This document shows, in pieces, positions 1 through 11,269 of a stretch of 64,000 nucleotides of DNA; position 1 is the stretch's first letter, and the number at the start of each line of letters is the position of its first letter. Under the pieces are notes generated by a model. The model saw nothing but the letters and a program-made list of their open reading frames with translations, was not told the DNA's origin and ran no database searches. The translations under genes and the position numbers were made by a program. The DNA lies in assembly GCA_963759735.1 (NCBI GenBank), contig CAVXAF010000001.1, positions 124,001 to 188,000 on the forward strand. Direction: 5' to 3'. This stretch comes from Hyphomicrobium_A sp963759735 (GTDB lineage Bacteria > Pseudomonadota > Alphaproteobacteria > Rhizobiales > Hyphomicrobiaceae).

Positions 1-154
1 CCACGGCCACGATGCGCGACGACGCCCGACGCGCCTGTCGGTTTTACAGGCGGTGCGACATCGGCTGCCGGCGCCAGATGACACTCAAGCGGCCTAGCAG
101 CACCTCGAAAAGTGTCAGGTGCGCCGCAACGCCATTGATAAGTCATTGAAATAG

Positions 155-231
<77 letters not shown>

Positions 232-411
232 AGTCAAAAACGCGCGCCCCGAGGGACGCGCTGGCCACGAAGCGATGACTTACGTGGCTCCCCCGGGGAA
301 GTCAAGATTGCCCGGCCCCGGTGCGCAACAATAGTGCCCGCAATAATCGTGCCCAAAACACCACCAAGCCCCCAGGAACGGCCGCCGCCGGCGGCCTCCC
401 AGGCAGGGCGC

Positions 412-918
412 CTACAGCCGCTTCATGAAATCGCGCTTGCCGAGTTCCACGCCATTGTGGCGCAGGATGTCGTAGGCGGTCGCGGCATGGAAATAGAAGT
501 TGGGCAGGGCGAAATGCAGCAGGTACTCCGCCCCGGTGAACGTCAGCTCGCGCGGGCCGGCCTTTATGGTGATCTCGCGGCTGGCGGAGGCCTCCATGGC
601 CTCGGGCTTGGCCTCGGCGAGCACAGCCAGCGTCTCGGCGATGCGCTTCTTGAGATCGGCGAACGTCTTTTCGCTGTCGTCGTGCACGGGCGGCGTCACG
701 CCGGCGAGGCGCCCGACGCTCAGCTTGGCGAAGTCGCAGGCCGACTGCACCTGCTTCTTGAACGGGTACATGTCGGGGTACAGCCGTGCCCAGAGCAGCG
801 CTTCGGGATCGATCTTCTTGGCTTCGGCATAGGCGGCGGCCTTGTCCAGGATCGCGTCCAGCGCATCGAGGTGCTTGCTGAATGACGGGATCGCTATGTC
901 GTACATCGAGATGGCCAT
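412..918 (-). CDS. DUF1993 family protein
   Basis: Cytosolic protein of 168 residues, the usual size for DUF1993. The start MAISMYD followed by a helix-rich body with HLDALDAILDKAAAYAE and the motif LLWARLYPDMYPFKKQVQ matches what I recall of the family; near the C-terminus YLLHFALPNFYFHAATAYD is also typical. DUF1993 proteins resemble the DinB-like four-helix fold, but their biochemical role is unknown. The ATG at 918 is chosen over upstream in-frame starts because GGAGG lies at normal spacing before it and the family begins there. The gene stands alone between tRNA-Asp and a convergent-free gap; no operon partner is seen. Confidence 0.88.
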   Translation of the reverse strand: MAISMYDIAIPSFSKHLDALDAILDKAAAYAEAKKIDPEALLWARLYPDMYPFKKQVQSACDFAKLSVGRLAGVTPPVHDDSEKTFADLKKRIAETLAVLAEAKPEAMEASASREITIKAGPRELTFTGAEYLLHFALPNFYFHAATAYDILRHNGVELGKRDFMKRL

Positions 919-1113
919 TGGCTTCCTCCCCACGGTTCCGGCGGCGCTCTCAGGCGCCCGCCCACACATCGGCCTCCGTCGGCCCGTTGGCAAGGAGGCG
1001 GCCCACTTTGTCGCTGCGAGGGAGAATTGGCGGGCCTAGAAGCACCAAACCAAAACGGCAGAGACGCCGAGGTCTCTGCCGCTCGATCTCGCGCCCGCCG
1101 CTGCGCGAGGAGG

Positions 1114-2085
1114 TTACCAGCCGAGGGAAAGGCCCGCTTTTCCCGCAACCTGTCCATGGCCTGTCCCGGCGCCCACGCCCCCGTACAGGGTGGTGGTGCT
1201 GGTCTGTCCGAGCGATCCGCGGTCGACGATCCCCGCCGCCGTGAGGCCAACGGCACTCGCGCCGTCGTAGCCGCCCCACCCGATATTCAACGCGAATGTC
1301 TGCCCCGCATGGAAGATTGGCTTGTCGAGCGCGAGGGAGATGGCGATGCCCTCGGCAAGCTCGTCGTCGCGCTGATTGAGGTTGTTGATCTGCGATTGCA
1401 GGCGATCGGTGGTGTCATTCAAACCCGCAACGGCAGCCCCCAGGGCCGCGATCTCGATTGCCTGCGTATTGTTCGTCGTTGTGTTCTGGTCGATCTGGAC
1501 CTGTTGGTTGCCATTTACAGTTTGGATGTTGTTGATCTGCGTCTGCTGCGTTGTATTGACGTTTTCCGCATTGGTGATGCGCGTGGTGTTGGAGTTGATC
1601 TGCGTCTGTTGAGCGGCATTCTGCTGATCGACGTAGCCTTTATTGGCGGCGTCTGTGTCGGCCGTGGGAGCGGCAACGCCATGGACTTGATTGCCGCCCA
1701 TATCGATGTTGCCACCGGTGACGGTAATCCCCCCGTTCATCGTGACAATGTTCTGAAACGTCGTCGATGCGCCGTTGAAGGTCGCCGCGCCGTCGGAGGT
1801 CTGGAACACGGCACCATTCACTGCCTGACCGATGCGCACCGCGGTCGGAAAGGCACTGGGGTCCGTTGGATCTGCGCATTCGTCGGTTGTTGCGATGATC
1901 AATGTGCCCCCAGGAAAGCCGCAGACGGCGTTGATGTTGGCGTTTCCCGATCCTTCGTAGGTGACCTGCGCATGAGCGGATGTCGCCAAGACGTGGAGTG
2001 CGCCAAGCAGAAGAGCCGAACACGCGAGACCAGCAGCGAGACGGGTGAAAATGGCTTCGAAAGTTTTGATCCTGTTACGCAACAT
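1114..2085 (-). CDS. YadA-like trimeric autotransporter adhesin
   Basis: Predicted surface-exposed trimeric adhesin of 323 residues (type Vc secretion). The layout reads: a long signal peptide ending AHAQ, a short passenger with the head-type motif GGNQVHGVAAPTADTDAANK (YadA head/neck signature with DAANKGYVDQ), a coiled-coil stalk rich in Gln, Asn and Thr heptads (QQTQINS repeats), and a YadA anchor of about 75 residues running from the aromatic-poor helix DELAEGIAISLALD to the terminal GLSLGW. The passenger is very short for the family. The ATG at 2085 follows AGGGAG; the in-frame upstream codons lack a site. The gene is divergent from a LuxR-type regulator, with a palindrome between them, so control by that regulator is plausible but inferred. 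Confidence 0.88.
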   Translation of the reverse strand: MLRNRIKTFEAIFTRLAAGLACSALLLGALHVLATSAHAQVTYEGSGNANINAVCGFPGGTLIIATTDECADPTDPSAFPTAVRIGQAVNGAVFQTSDGAATFNGASTTFQNIVTMNGGITVTGGNIDMGGNQVHGVAAPTADTDAANKGYVDQQNAAQQTQINSNTTRITNAENVNTTQQTQINNIQTVNGNQQVQIDQNTTTNNTQAIEIAALGAAVAGLNDTTDRLQSQINNLNQRDDELAEGIAISLALDKPIFHAGQTFALNIGWGGYDGASAVGLTAAGIVDRGSLGQTSTTTLYGGVGAGTGHGQVAGKAGLSLGW

Positions 2086-2240
2086 CGCGGCACTCCCTGA
2101 AACATACGCCCTCAGGGAATCAGCCAAACTCAAAACCGACGAACCGCGCGTCATGCATTTGGATGATGGCTATGCGCTTAACCAAACATCGCTGGAGATG
2201 TGTTGCGCTCGCGCAACCGTGGCAATCGACGATATGCTGT

Positions 2241-2260
2241 CATCATCTAAACGGATGATG
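2241..2260. promoter_or_regulatory. inverted repeat, candidate operator
   Basis: CATCATC, six bases, then GATGATG form a perfect 7-bp dyad in the 242-bp region between the divergent adhesin and regulator genes. The position suits an operator for the LuxR-type protein. No binding data; a weak transcription stem is the alternative. Confidence 0.4.
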
Positions 2261-2327
2261 TGATCCAAAGTGCGATTGATTAAGCACGAGCTATTGCGTT
2301 GCAAATGTATTTCGTGAGGAGGGCATC

Positions 2328-3476
2328 CTGGCGAGCAACGATTTTGAATCGACGGGTGCCCTTCTCGATCTCGTCGGCGACATCTACGACGCCGCCATAG
2401 AGCCGGCCAAATGGCCGGTGGCTTGCGAACGGCTTGGGAGGCTGGTCGATGGCATGCAAACGGTCATCGCCGTGCACGATACGGTCTCCCACCAGGTGTC
2501 TTTGAGCACCTCGTGGAACGTCGACCCCTTGCTCGAGAAGGCGATGAGGGAAAACTTTGGCATCAATCCGTTGGTGCCCGCCATTTGGCACGTGGAAACC
2601 GGCGAACCACATACCTCCTTCGGGTTTCTTGGCGAGGAGGCCTTCAAGAACACCCTTTTCTACAAGAGGGCCGTAGCACCATTCGGTGTGGGAGATTCCG
2701 CGCTGATCGTGCTTGAGAAATCGGTACGCAAGTTTGGTGCACTGTCTATTCAGCGCCACTGTGAGCGCCCCCCTTTTGGACAAGCGGAACTCGCGGTGTT
2801 GCGGCTTCTCTCCCCGCACATCCGCCGAGCCGTGATGATCGCGGATCTCCTGGACGCCCGCGCGCTGGAGCGCGACATGCTGTCAGCCGCCCTCGACCGC
2901 CTCGCCGTCGGCATCGTCCTGACCGACTCCGAAAGCCGCATCGCGCACACCAACGAGGCCGCCGACAGGATGTTCGAGGACGGCAGCATCTTGCGCCGGG
3001 TCGGCGACCAGCTCGCAGCCCGAGATTCCAACGCAGCGCGCGAGCTCTCGCAGGCGATCGCCGGCGCGGCGAGCGGCACCACAATCGACATCCCGCGGGG
3101 CGGCATCGTTGTACCGCTCATGGGCGAGTCCGGCCGCGATCTCGCGGCTTGGGTTCTGCCCCTCGACAGCGGCCTGCGCCGCGAGCTTGCCGCCGGACTA
3201 GCCGCGCAGGTCGCCATCTTCATCCGGGAGTTGGGCGATACCTCGCCATTCCCGGCCGAATTGTTCGTGCGCCGCTACGCCATAACGCCCGCAGAGTCGC
3301 GCGTGATGTTGCTGCTGGTGCAGGGGATGACCGTCGCGGAAGCCGCCGAAGCTCTCGGCATCTCGCTGCCGACCGCCAGGACGCATCTGGCACGCCTGCT
3401 CGACAAGACCGGAACGAGCCGCCAGACCGATCTCGTCCGCCTCGCCATGAGCGCGCTGGCGCCCACGGCGACCTGA
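2328..3476 (+). CDS. LuxR-type helix-turn-helix transcriptional regulator
   Basis: Predicted DNA-binding regulator, 382 residues from the start used here. The C-terminal 65 residues carry a LuxR/GerE helix-turn-helix (ITPAESRVMLLLVQGMTVAE, then ALGISLPTARTHLARLLDKT). The middle, around IVLTDSESRIAHTNEAADRM, looks PAS-like. The first ordinary start is a GTG at 2418 with no ribosome site, yet the frame is open upstream and encodes LLDLVGDIYDAAIEPAKWP, which is the N-terminus usual in this alphaproteobacterial regulator type. GAGGAGGG at 2316-2323 precedes a CTG at 2328, so I infer a CTG start; no ATG, GTG or TTG occurs in frame between the upstream stop and 2418. The gene is divergent from the adhesin, its likely target. 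The ligand is unknown. Confidence 0.82.
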   Translation: MASNDFESTGALLDLVGDIYDAAIEPAKWPVACERLGRLVDGMQTVIAVHDTVSHQVSLSTSWNVDPLLEKAMRENFGINPLVPAIWHVETGEPHTSFGFLGEEAFKNTLFYKRAVAPFGVGDSALIVLEKSVRKFGALSIQRHCERPPFGQAELAVLRLLSPHIRRAVMIADLLDARALERDMLSAALDRLAVGIVLTDSESRIAHTNEAADRMFEDGSILRRVGDQLAARDSNAARELSQAIAGAASGTTIDIPRGGIVVPLMGESGRDLAAWVLPLDSGLRRELAAGLAAQVAIFIRELGDTSPFPAELFVRRYAITPAESRVMLLLVQGMTVAEAAEALGISLPTARTHLARLLDKTGTSRQTDLVRLAMSALAPTAT

Positions 3477-3594
3477 GCCACGCGCCGACGCGCTTATCTG
3501 ACGGCGTTACGCGACCACGGCCGCCCACAGGGCCCGGGAGCAAGGCGACCCGGCGCGAAGCGACGCCTGGCGCAGCTTGTGTCAGTCGGAAAGA

Positions 3595-3669
3595 TGGTGG
3601 GCGATGAGAGGGTCGAACTCCCGACATCCTCGGTGTAAACGAGGCGCTCTACCACTGAGCTAATCGCCC
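3595..3669 (-). tRNA. tRNA-Val(TAC)
   Basis: Full cloverleaf on the minus strand. The acceptor GGGCGAT pairs with ATCGCCC, the anticodon stem CCTCG/CGAGG encloses TTTACAC with anticodon TAC, the T-loop is GAGTTCGACCC, and CCA is encoded. Confidence 0.97.
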
Positions 3670-3870
3670 GAACGCGTCTTCCTAGCGGGCGAACGCCAAG
3701 GCCGCAAGGCGGGCCTCATTGCGATGAGCACACCGCTTGGACGCAAGGCGTGCGACGCAGCCCGTCCGACGCGAGCCCATAGAACCAGCATTCGTTGCCC
3801 CAGAAGTGCAAAGACGCGCCGCGAGGTCCGCGACGCGCCAAGCAATATCCGGAGCCAGGCAACACGCCGC

Positions 3871-4143
3871 TCAGTTCAGGATGTCCTTCAGACCCTTCGA
3901 GGGGCTGAACTTCGGTACCCGCGAGGCGGGGATGTTGATGGTCGCGCCGGTTGCCGGGTTGCGGCCCTCGCGAGCCTTGCGGGCAGCCACTTTGAAGGTG
4001 CCGAAATCAGGGATGCGAACCTCGTTGCCGTCCTTCATGGCGCTGCGGATGTGCTCGAGCACAGCGTCGACCGCCACGGTGGCCTTGTCCTTGGTGAGTT
4101 CGGCTTCCTTGGCGACGGCGTCGATCAAATCTTTCTTGCTCAT
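3871..4143 (-). CDS. hupB: HU family DNA-binding protein
   Basis: Nucleoid-associated histone-like protein of 90 residues, the standard HU length. It starts MSKKDLIDAVAKEAELTKDK, carries the HU signature GNEVRIPDFGTFKVAARKAR and the DNA-clamping beta-arm GRNPATGATINIPASRVPKF with the intercalating proline, and ends KGLKDILN. It bends and compacts DNA as a dimer. The ATG at 4143 is the family start; a longer in-frame opening upstream is not conserved sequence. It lies downstream of lon on the same strand, the usual alphaproteobacterial arrangement, but the strong terminator after lon suggests its own promoter in the 280-bp gap. Confidence 0.96.
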   Translation of the reverse strand: MSKKDLIDAVAKEAELTKDKATVAVDAVLEHIRSAMKDGNEVRIPDFGTFKVAARKAREGRNPATGATINIPASRVPKFSPSKGLKDILN

Positions 4144-4334
4144 CTCGTGTCCGTCCTTTGCGTTCGGAAATGCGTCTTGGGGGAGTGGGGCGGAGGTTAG
4201 GGGCCCGCGCGTGTTGCTGAAGTCGCAACAGTGCGTGAGAGAAGCGCCCAATACGCCGCCCCGTCAAGGGGGAAATGGCGCGAATTTGCCCGAAAAACCT
4301 GGGGAAATTGGGGTCCGAAGGCGCACGTAGCAAG

Positions 4335-4363
4335 AACAAAAAACCCCGCGCCGAAGCGCGGGG
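4335..4363 (-). terminator. Rho-independent terminator of lon
   Basis: Perfect 8-bp stem CCCCGCGC/GCGCGGGG with a CGAA loop (TTCG on the transcript). It is followed on the minus strand by a run of T at 4343-4338 and sits 60 bp after the lon stop. Confidence 0.92.
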
Positions 4364-4422
4364 TCTGCTCGTGTTGCGCATCAAACTGCGCGCGATGGTG
4401 GACGCGGAATGAAGCCGCGGAA

Positions 4423-6846
<2,424 letters not shown>

Positions 6847-7129
6847 TTCGCTACCTATCGTGGTCGCCTGCCGTTGTACGTCCGGAGCATCCGCTGAGCA
6901 TAGCTCCCGACGCTCGATCAGGACATCAGAGACGCATGCCCTGGCACTATTGAGGCGGACGCCGCATGGATTTTCAACTACCCACCGCCTCGTTCGACAT
7001 CACACAGTTTCTCAGAAGCAGCGCCCCAGGTGAAATGGGGCCGACTGCCGCTGGATCAAGAGCTGACCGCGCGTGGACCGCAACGGCAGCTTACCGACTG
7101 GGATGCGCCGACTTCCCTCGGCTCAGTGA

Positions 7130-8383
7130 TCAAGAGGCGCTCGAGCCCTTTTCATCGGCCCGGTCGGAGTAGATGCGCAACGGACGTGCGCTCCCTTCGA
7201 CAACCTCCGGTCCGATGACGACCTCCTCGACGCCTTTCAGCGCCGGCAGGTCGAACATGGTGTCGAGCAAGTTCCCTTCCATGATGGAGCGCAGACCGCG
7301 GGCACCGGTGCGGCGCTCGATCGCCCGACGGGCAATGGCCTTGAGCGCATCATTGGTGATCGTCAGCTTGACGTCTTCCATCTCGAACAGGCGCTGGTAC
7401 TGCTTGACCAGAGCGTTCTTCGGCTCGGTCAGGATCTGCACCAAGGCGTCCTCGTCGAGGTCCTCGAGCGTGGCGATGACCGGCAGACGGCCGATGAACT
7501 CGGGGATGAGCCCGAACTTCAGCAGGTCCTCCGGCTCGACGCCGCGCAGCACTTCGCCCATACGGCGCTCATCGGCACCCATGACCTTGGCGCCGAAGCC
7601 GATCGAGGTGCCCTTGCCGCGCCGCGAGATGATCTTCTCGAGGCCAGCGAAAGCGCCGCCGCAGATGAAGAGGATGTTCGTCGTGTCGACCTGCAGGAAC
7701 TCCTGCTGCGGATGCTTGCGGCCGCCTTGCGGAGGCACGGAGGCGACGGTGCCTTCCATGATCTTCAGCAATGCCTGCTGCACGCCCTCGCCCGACACGT
7801 CGCGCGTGATCGAGGGGTTGTCGGACTTGCGCGAGATCTTGTCGACCTCGTCGATGTAGACAATGCCGCGCTGCGCCCGCTCGACGTTGTAGTCGGCGTT
7901 CTGCAGCAGCTTGAGGATGATGTTCTCGACGTCCTCGCCGACATAGCCGGCTTCGGTGAGCGTCGTCGCATCGGCCATCGTGAACGGCACGTCGAGCATG
8001 CGCGCCAGCGTCTGGGCGAGCAGCGTCTTGCCGCAACCCGTGGGGCCGACGAGCAGGATGTTCGACTTGGCGAGCTCAACGTCGTTGTTCTTCGACGCGT
8101 GGTTCAGCCGTTTGTAATGATTGTGCACGGCCACCGAGAGCACGCGCTTGGCGTGGTCCTGACCGATGACATAGGAATCGAGAACCGCGCAGATCTCCTG
8201 CGGGGTGGGCACGCCGTCGCGCGACTTCACCAGGGTGTTCTTGTTCTCTTCCCGGATGATGTCCATGCAGAGCTCGACGCATTCATCGCAGATGAACACG
8301 GTCGGGCCGGCAATCAGCTTGCGCACCTCATGCTGGCTCTTGCCGCAAAACGAGCAATAGAGAGTGTTTTTCTCTTGAGCCAT
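7130..8383 (-). CDS. clpX: ClpX, ATPase subunit of the ClpXP protease
   Basis: AAA+ unfoldase of 417 residues that recognises, unfolds and feeds proteins to ClpP. The N-terminal zinc-binding dimerisation domain is intact (CSFCGKSQHEV, then CDECVELC). Walker A is GPTGCGKTLLAQTLARM, Walker B VYIDEVDKI, and the pore loop GYVGEDVE is present. The ClpP-docking loop contains the tripeptide IGF within TSIGFGA. The C-terminal small AAA domain carries GARGLRSIMEG. It lies between clpP and lon on the same strand. The gap to clpP is 334 bp, so clpX may have its own promoter. Confidence 0.98.
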   Translation of the reverse strand: MAQEKNTLYCSFCGKSQHEVRKLIAGPTVFICDECVELCMDIIREENKNTLVKSRDGVPTPQEICAVLDSYVIGQDHAKRVLSVAVHNHYKRLNHASKNNDVELAKSNILLVGPTGCGKTLLAQTLARMLDVPFTMADATTLTEAGYVGEDVENIILKLLQNADYNVERAQRGIVYIDEVDKISRKSDNPSITRDVSGEGVQQALLKIMEGTVASVPPQGGRKHPQQEFLQVDTTNILFICGGAFAGLEKIISRRGKGTSIGFGAKVMGADERRMGEVLRGVEPEDLLKFGLIPEFIGRLPVIATLEDLDEDALVQILTEPKNALVKQYQRLFEMEDVKLTITNDALKAIARRAIERRTGARGLRSIMEGNLLDTMFDLPALKGVEEVVIGPEVVEGSARPLRIYSDRADEKGSSAS

Positions 8384-8717
8384 TTCGGATGTCTTACCCC
8401 TCCTGGGCCGTTGTGCGCCGGAAAGCGCGCGCCTTGGAAGATTCCTGTCTCATGCCGCCGACGCAAAATGCGGTTCCGAGTCCATTACAGCGATCTGAGC
8501 ACGCTAGCGTTCTCGAGATCAAGATTGGATTAACGGATATAAGCCCGCACCGCGCCGAAGCGGCTCGATTACCACAGTTTTGTGGCGACCTCGCGGTCGC
8601 TGCCAAGGCGCAGCGGCCGCCGCCAACAAGGCTGCAGAACACGAGATTGAACGTCCGCAACCCGGTAGGCAAGTGCGGCGTCAGCCCTGCGGCCTTTCGG
8701 CCTTGTTGGCAAGTGCT
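8384..8717. other. clpP-clpX intergenic region
   Basis: 334 bp without a credible gene. A short GGCC-TTTC-GGCC hairpin lies near 8690-8706 just after the clpP stop and may weaken read-through. The rest presumably holds a clpX promoter, but I cannot point to clear -35/-10 elements. Confidence 0.4.
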
Positions 8718-9368
8718 TCAGGACGCGCTCTTGGCGGCGATCGAACCAAAATCTACTTCGTCACGGTTCGATAGCACCTTGTCGATAAGCCCGAACTCCT
8801 GGGCCTGATCTGCCGTCATGAAGTAATCACGGTCGAGCGTGCGTTCAATAACGTCGTAAGCTTGGCCGGTATGCTTGACGTAGACCTCGTTTAGGCGACG
8901 CTTCATCTTAATGATGTCCTCGGCGTGGCGCTCGATGTCCGAGGCCTGCCCGGAGAAGCCGCCCGAGGGCTGGTGCACCATGACGCGGGCGTTGGGCAGG
9001 GCGTAGCGCAGGCCCTTGTCGCCGGCGGCCAGCAGCAGCGAACCCATGGAAGCCGCCTGGCCGATGCACAGGGTGGCGATCTGCGGGCGAATGAACTGCA
9101 TGGTGTCGTAGATAGCCATACCCGCCGTGACGACGCCGCCCGGCGAGTTGATATACATGGAGATTTCCTTTTTGGGGTTCTCCGCTTCGAGGAACAGGAG
9201 CTGCATGCAGACCGATGCCGCCATGTGGTCTTCGATCGGCCCGGTCACGAAAATGATGCGCTCTTTCAGGAGGCGCGATGGCAGGTCGTAGCCGCGCTCG
9301 CCGCGGTTGGTCTGCTCGACCACCATCGGCCAGAACGTGTTGGTGATGCTGCTGACCGGATCGCGCAT
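8718..9368 (-). CDS. clpP: ClpP, proteolytic subunit of the Clp protease
   Basis: Serine protease of 216 residues forming the tetradecameric chamber served by ClpX. The catalytic serine sits in GQAASMGSLLLAAG, the histidine in RVMVHQPSGGFSG and the aspartate in RTLDRDYFM. The start MRDPVSSITNTFWPMVVEQT matches the alphaproteobacterial ClpP propeptide region. AAGGA precedes the ATG at 9368; the longer in-frame opening to 9413 is not used by the family. It lies downstream of tig (145 bp) and upstream of clpX on the same strand, the classic order. Confidence 0.98.
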   Translation of the reverse strand: MRDPVSSITNTFWPMVVEQTNRGERGYDLPSRLLKERIIFVTGPIEDHMAASVCMQLLFLEAENPKKEISMYINSPGGVVTAGMAIYDTMQFIRPQIATLCIGQAASMGSLLLAAGDKGLRYALPNARVMVHQPSGGFSGQASDIERHAEDIIKMKRRLNEVYVKHTGQAYDVIERTLDRDYFMTADQAQEFGLIDKVLSNRDEVDFGSIAAKSAS

Positions 9369-9512
9369 GGCCTGTTCCTTTGCTGCATTCGGACCGGCGC
9401 GCTCGAATCGCACTGGTTCCGTCGTCTTTCTTGGGCAGAGGCGTCGGCGGGTGCAAGCCCCTGCATCCCGCCGACCGCAACGGCAAAGCTATATGGGTGT
9501 GCCGAGCCTAAA

Positions 9513-10865
9513 TTACGCCGTGGCGTCTTCGACCTTCTGGAAAAGCTCGTCCTTGGACACTTTCTTTTCGGCGGGCTTGGCCTTGTCGAGGACGAAGTCG
9601 ACGACCTTGTCCTCGAAAATCGGGGCCCGAAGTTCGGCCAGCGCGCCCGGCGTCTTCTCGTAATATTCGTAGACCGTCTTCTCCTGGCCGGGGAAGCGGC
9701 GCGCCTGCTCGATCAATGCCTTGCGCATCTCGTCCTGACTGATCTTGAGCTCGTTGCGCTCGGCAATCTCGCCGATGACGAGGCCCAGGCGCACGCGTCG
9801 CTCGGCGATGCGGCGATACTCCTCGCGTGCCTCATCCTCGCTCTTACCTTCGTCGGCGAAGGTCTTCCCGCTACCCTTCAAATTGTCCTCGAGCTGCTGC
9901 CAGATGGCGGCGAACTCGTTGTCGACCAGCGACGGCGGCAACTCGAAGCTATGCGCCTTCTCGAGCGCATCGAGCAGCTCACGTTTCAGCTTCTGGCGGG
10001 CTGCGCCGGCGTATTCGCGGGAAATCTGTGCGCTCACGAACTCCTTGAGCTGGGCCACGTTTTCGGCGCCCAACGTCTTAGCGAACTCGTCGTTGATTTC
10101 CGGGCGCACCGAAACCGCAACCTCCTTCACCTTCACTGCGAAGGATGCAGCCTTACCAGCGAGGGTAGCGACGGGATAATCCGCGGGGAAATTGGCGGCG
10201 ACATCGCGTTCATCGCCGGCTTTGACACCGGAGATGCCTTCCTCGAACCCTGGAATGAAGTTGCCCTGGCCGAGCACGATCGGCGCTGCTTCGGCGGTGC
10301 CGCCTTCGAAGGCCTCGCCGTCGATGGTGCCGACGAAGTCGACGGTCACGCGGTCGCCCGTCTCAGCGCTGCGCGCTTCATCGGGCGTGAACGTAACACC
10401 GCGATCGACGAGCTGGCCGAGCGCCTTGTCGATGGCTTCATCGTCGACTTCGGCGACGAGCCTCTCGAGCTTCAGGCCCGAGAAGTCGGCGAGTTCGATG
10501 GCGGGCAGCACCTCGAAGGTCATCGAGTACGACAGATCAGCTTGCCCCGAGAGCACGCGCTCGATCTCCGACTGATCCTCCGGCAGCGTGACGCTCGGCT
10601 GCATCGCCGGGCGCAGCTTGCGGTCAGCGAGCGCCTGATTGGACGTCTCGCGCACTGCGTCCTGCAGCACCTCGACCATCAGCGATCGGCCGTACATCTT
10701 CTTCAGATGTGGTACCGGCACCTTGCCCTTGCGGAAGCCCTTGAGCTGCACGCGGTCCTTCATCTCATCGAGACGATCGGAAAAGCGTTTGCCCAACTCT
10801 CCGGCGGGGACGACCACCTGCAGCGTGCGCTTCAGACCTTCGCTGCTCGTTTCGGTAATCTGCAT
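9513..10865 (-). CDS. tig: trigger factor, ribosome-associated chaperone
   Basis: Peptidyl-prolyl isomerase and chaperone of 450 residues that binds nascent chains at the ribosome exit. The N-terminal ribosome-binding domain carries the signature GFRKGKVPVPHLKKMYG (the docking motif GFRxGxxP). The FKBP-type isomerase domain (about residues 160-245) includes DRVTVDFVGTIDGEAFEGG and GQGNFIPGFEEGISGVKAGD. The C-terminal helical arms end in EKKVSKDELFQKVEDATA. The ATG at 10865 gives the family start MQITETSSEGLKRTLQVVVP. A tRNA-Leu gene lies 53 bp upstream on the same strand. Confidence 0.97.
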   Translation of the reverse strand: MQITETSSEGLKRTLQVVVPAGELGKRFSDRLDEMKDRVQLKGFRKGKVPVPHLKKMYGRSLMVEVLQDAVRETSNQALADRKLRPAMQPSVTLPEDQSEIERVLSGQADLSYSMTFEVLPAIELADFSGLKLERLVAEVDDEAIDKALGQLVDRGVTFTPDEARSAETGDRVTVDFVGTIDGEAFEGGTAEAAPIVLGQGNFIPGFEEGISGVKAGDERDVAANFPADYPVATLAGKAASFAVKVKEVAVSVRPEINDEFAKTLGAENVAQLKEFVSAQISREYAGAARQKLKRELLDALEKAHSFELPPSLVDNEFAAIWQQLEDNLKGSGKTFADEGKSEDEAREEYRRIAERRVRLGLVIGEIAERNELKISQDEMRKALIEQARRFPGQEKTVYEYYEKTPGALAELRAPIFEDKVVDFVLDKAKPAEKKVSKDELFQKVEDATA

Positions 10866-10918
10866 TGTTCTCCAACCTGCTCGTAAAGCCGACGGGGCTC
10901 CGTTCTGGCGTGTCGCGT

Positions 10919-11003
10919 TGGTGCGGGCGGAGGGACTCGAACCCCCAAACCTTGCGGCGGCGGCACCTAAAGCCGCTGCGTCTACCAATTCCGCCACGCC
11001 CGC
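10919..11003 (-). tRNA. tRNA-Leu(TAG)
   Basis: 85-nt class II tRNA on the minus strand. The acceptor GCGGGCG pairs with CGCCCGC, the anticodon stem GCGGC/GCCGC encloses TTTAGGT with anticodon TAG, a long variable arm follows, the T-loop is GGTTCGAGTCC, and CCA is encoded. Confidence 0.96.
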
Positions 11004-11269
11004 GCGCGTCGTCCCCGCCTTCAGGCTGGCTCGGAGCCAGTCCAATCTGCCTTTACGGCAAGTCGCTGCGGCTGTCGGGAACGATCGGGCGAAGATATAT
11101 CTGGCGCCGCCAGCAAAAAGCAACGCCCCTTTGGCCTTTGGGGCTGCCCAGTGTTTGTTCAGCGCAGCGACCAAGCCTCCGTTTGGGGCGGAAAATGCGG
11201 GCTTGCACGCATTGCGGGCGGCAATATGCGCCGTTAGGGTGCCTCGCCTTCCTTAATGGAGTGCTCCCC

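Noticed and set aside
1027..2100. 357-codon plus-strand frame opposite the adhesin
   Set aside because: Antisense to the autotransporter; the hydrophobic Val-rich text mirrors the Asn/Gln stalk codons.
8690..8706. Terminator after clpP
   Set aside because: The GGCC-TTTC-GGCC stem is only 4 bp and has no clean T-run.
8925..10886. 653-codon plus-strand frame across clpP and tig
   Set aside because: Spans two genes and a gap in antisense; composition is typical of shadow frames.
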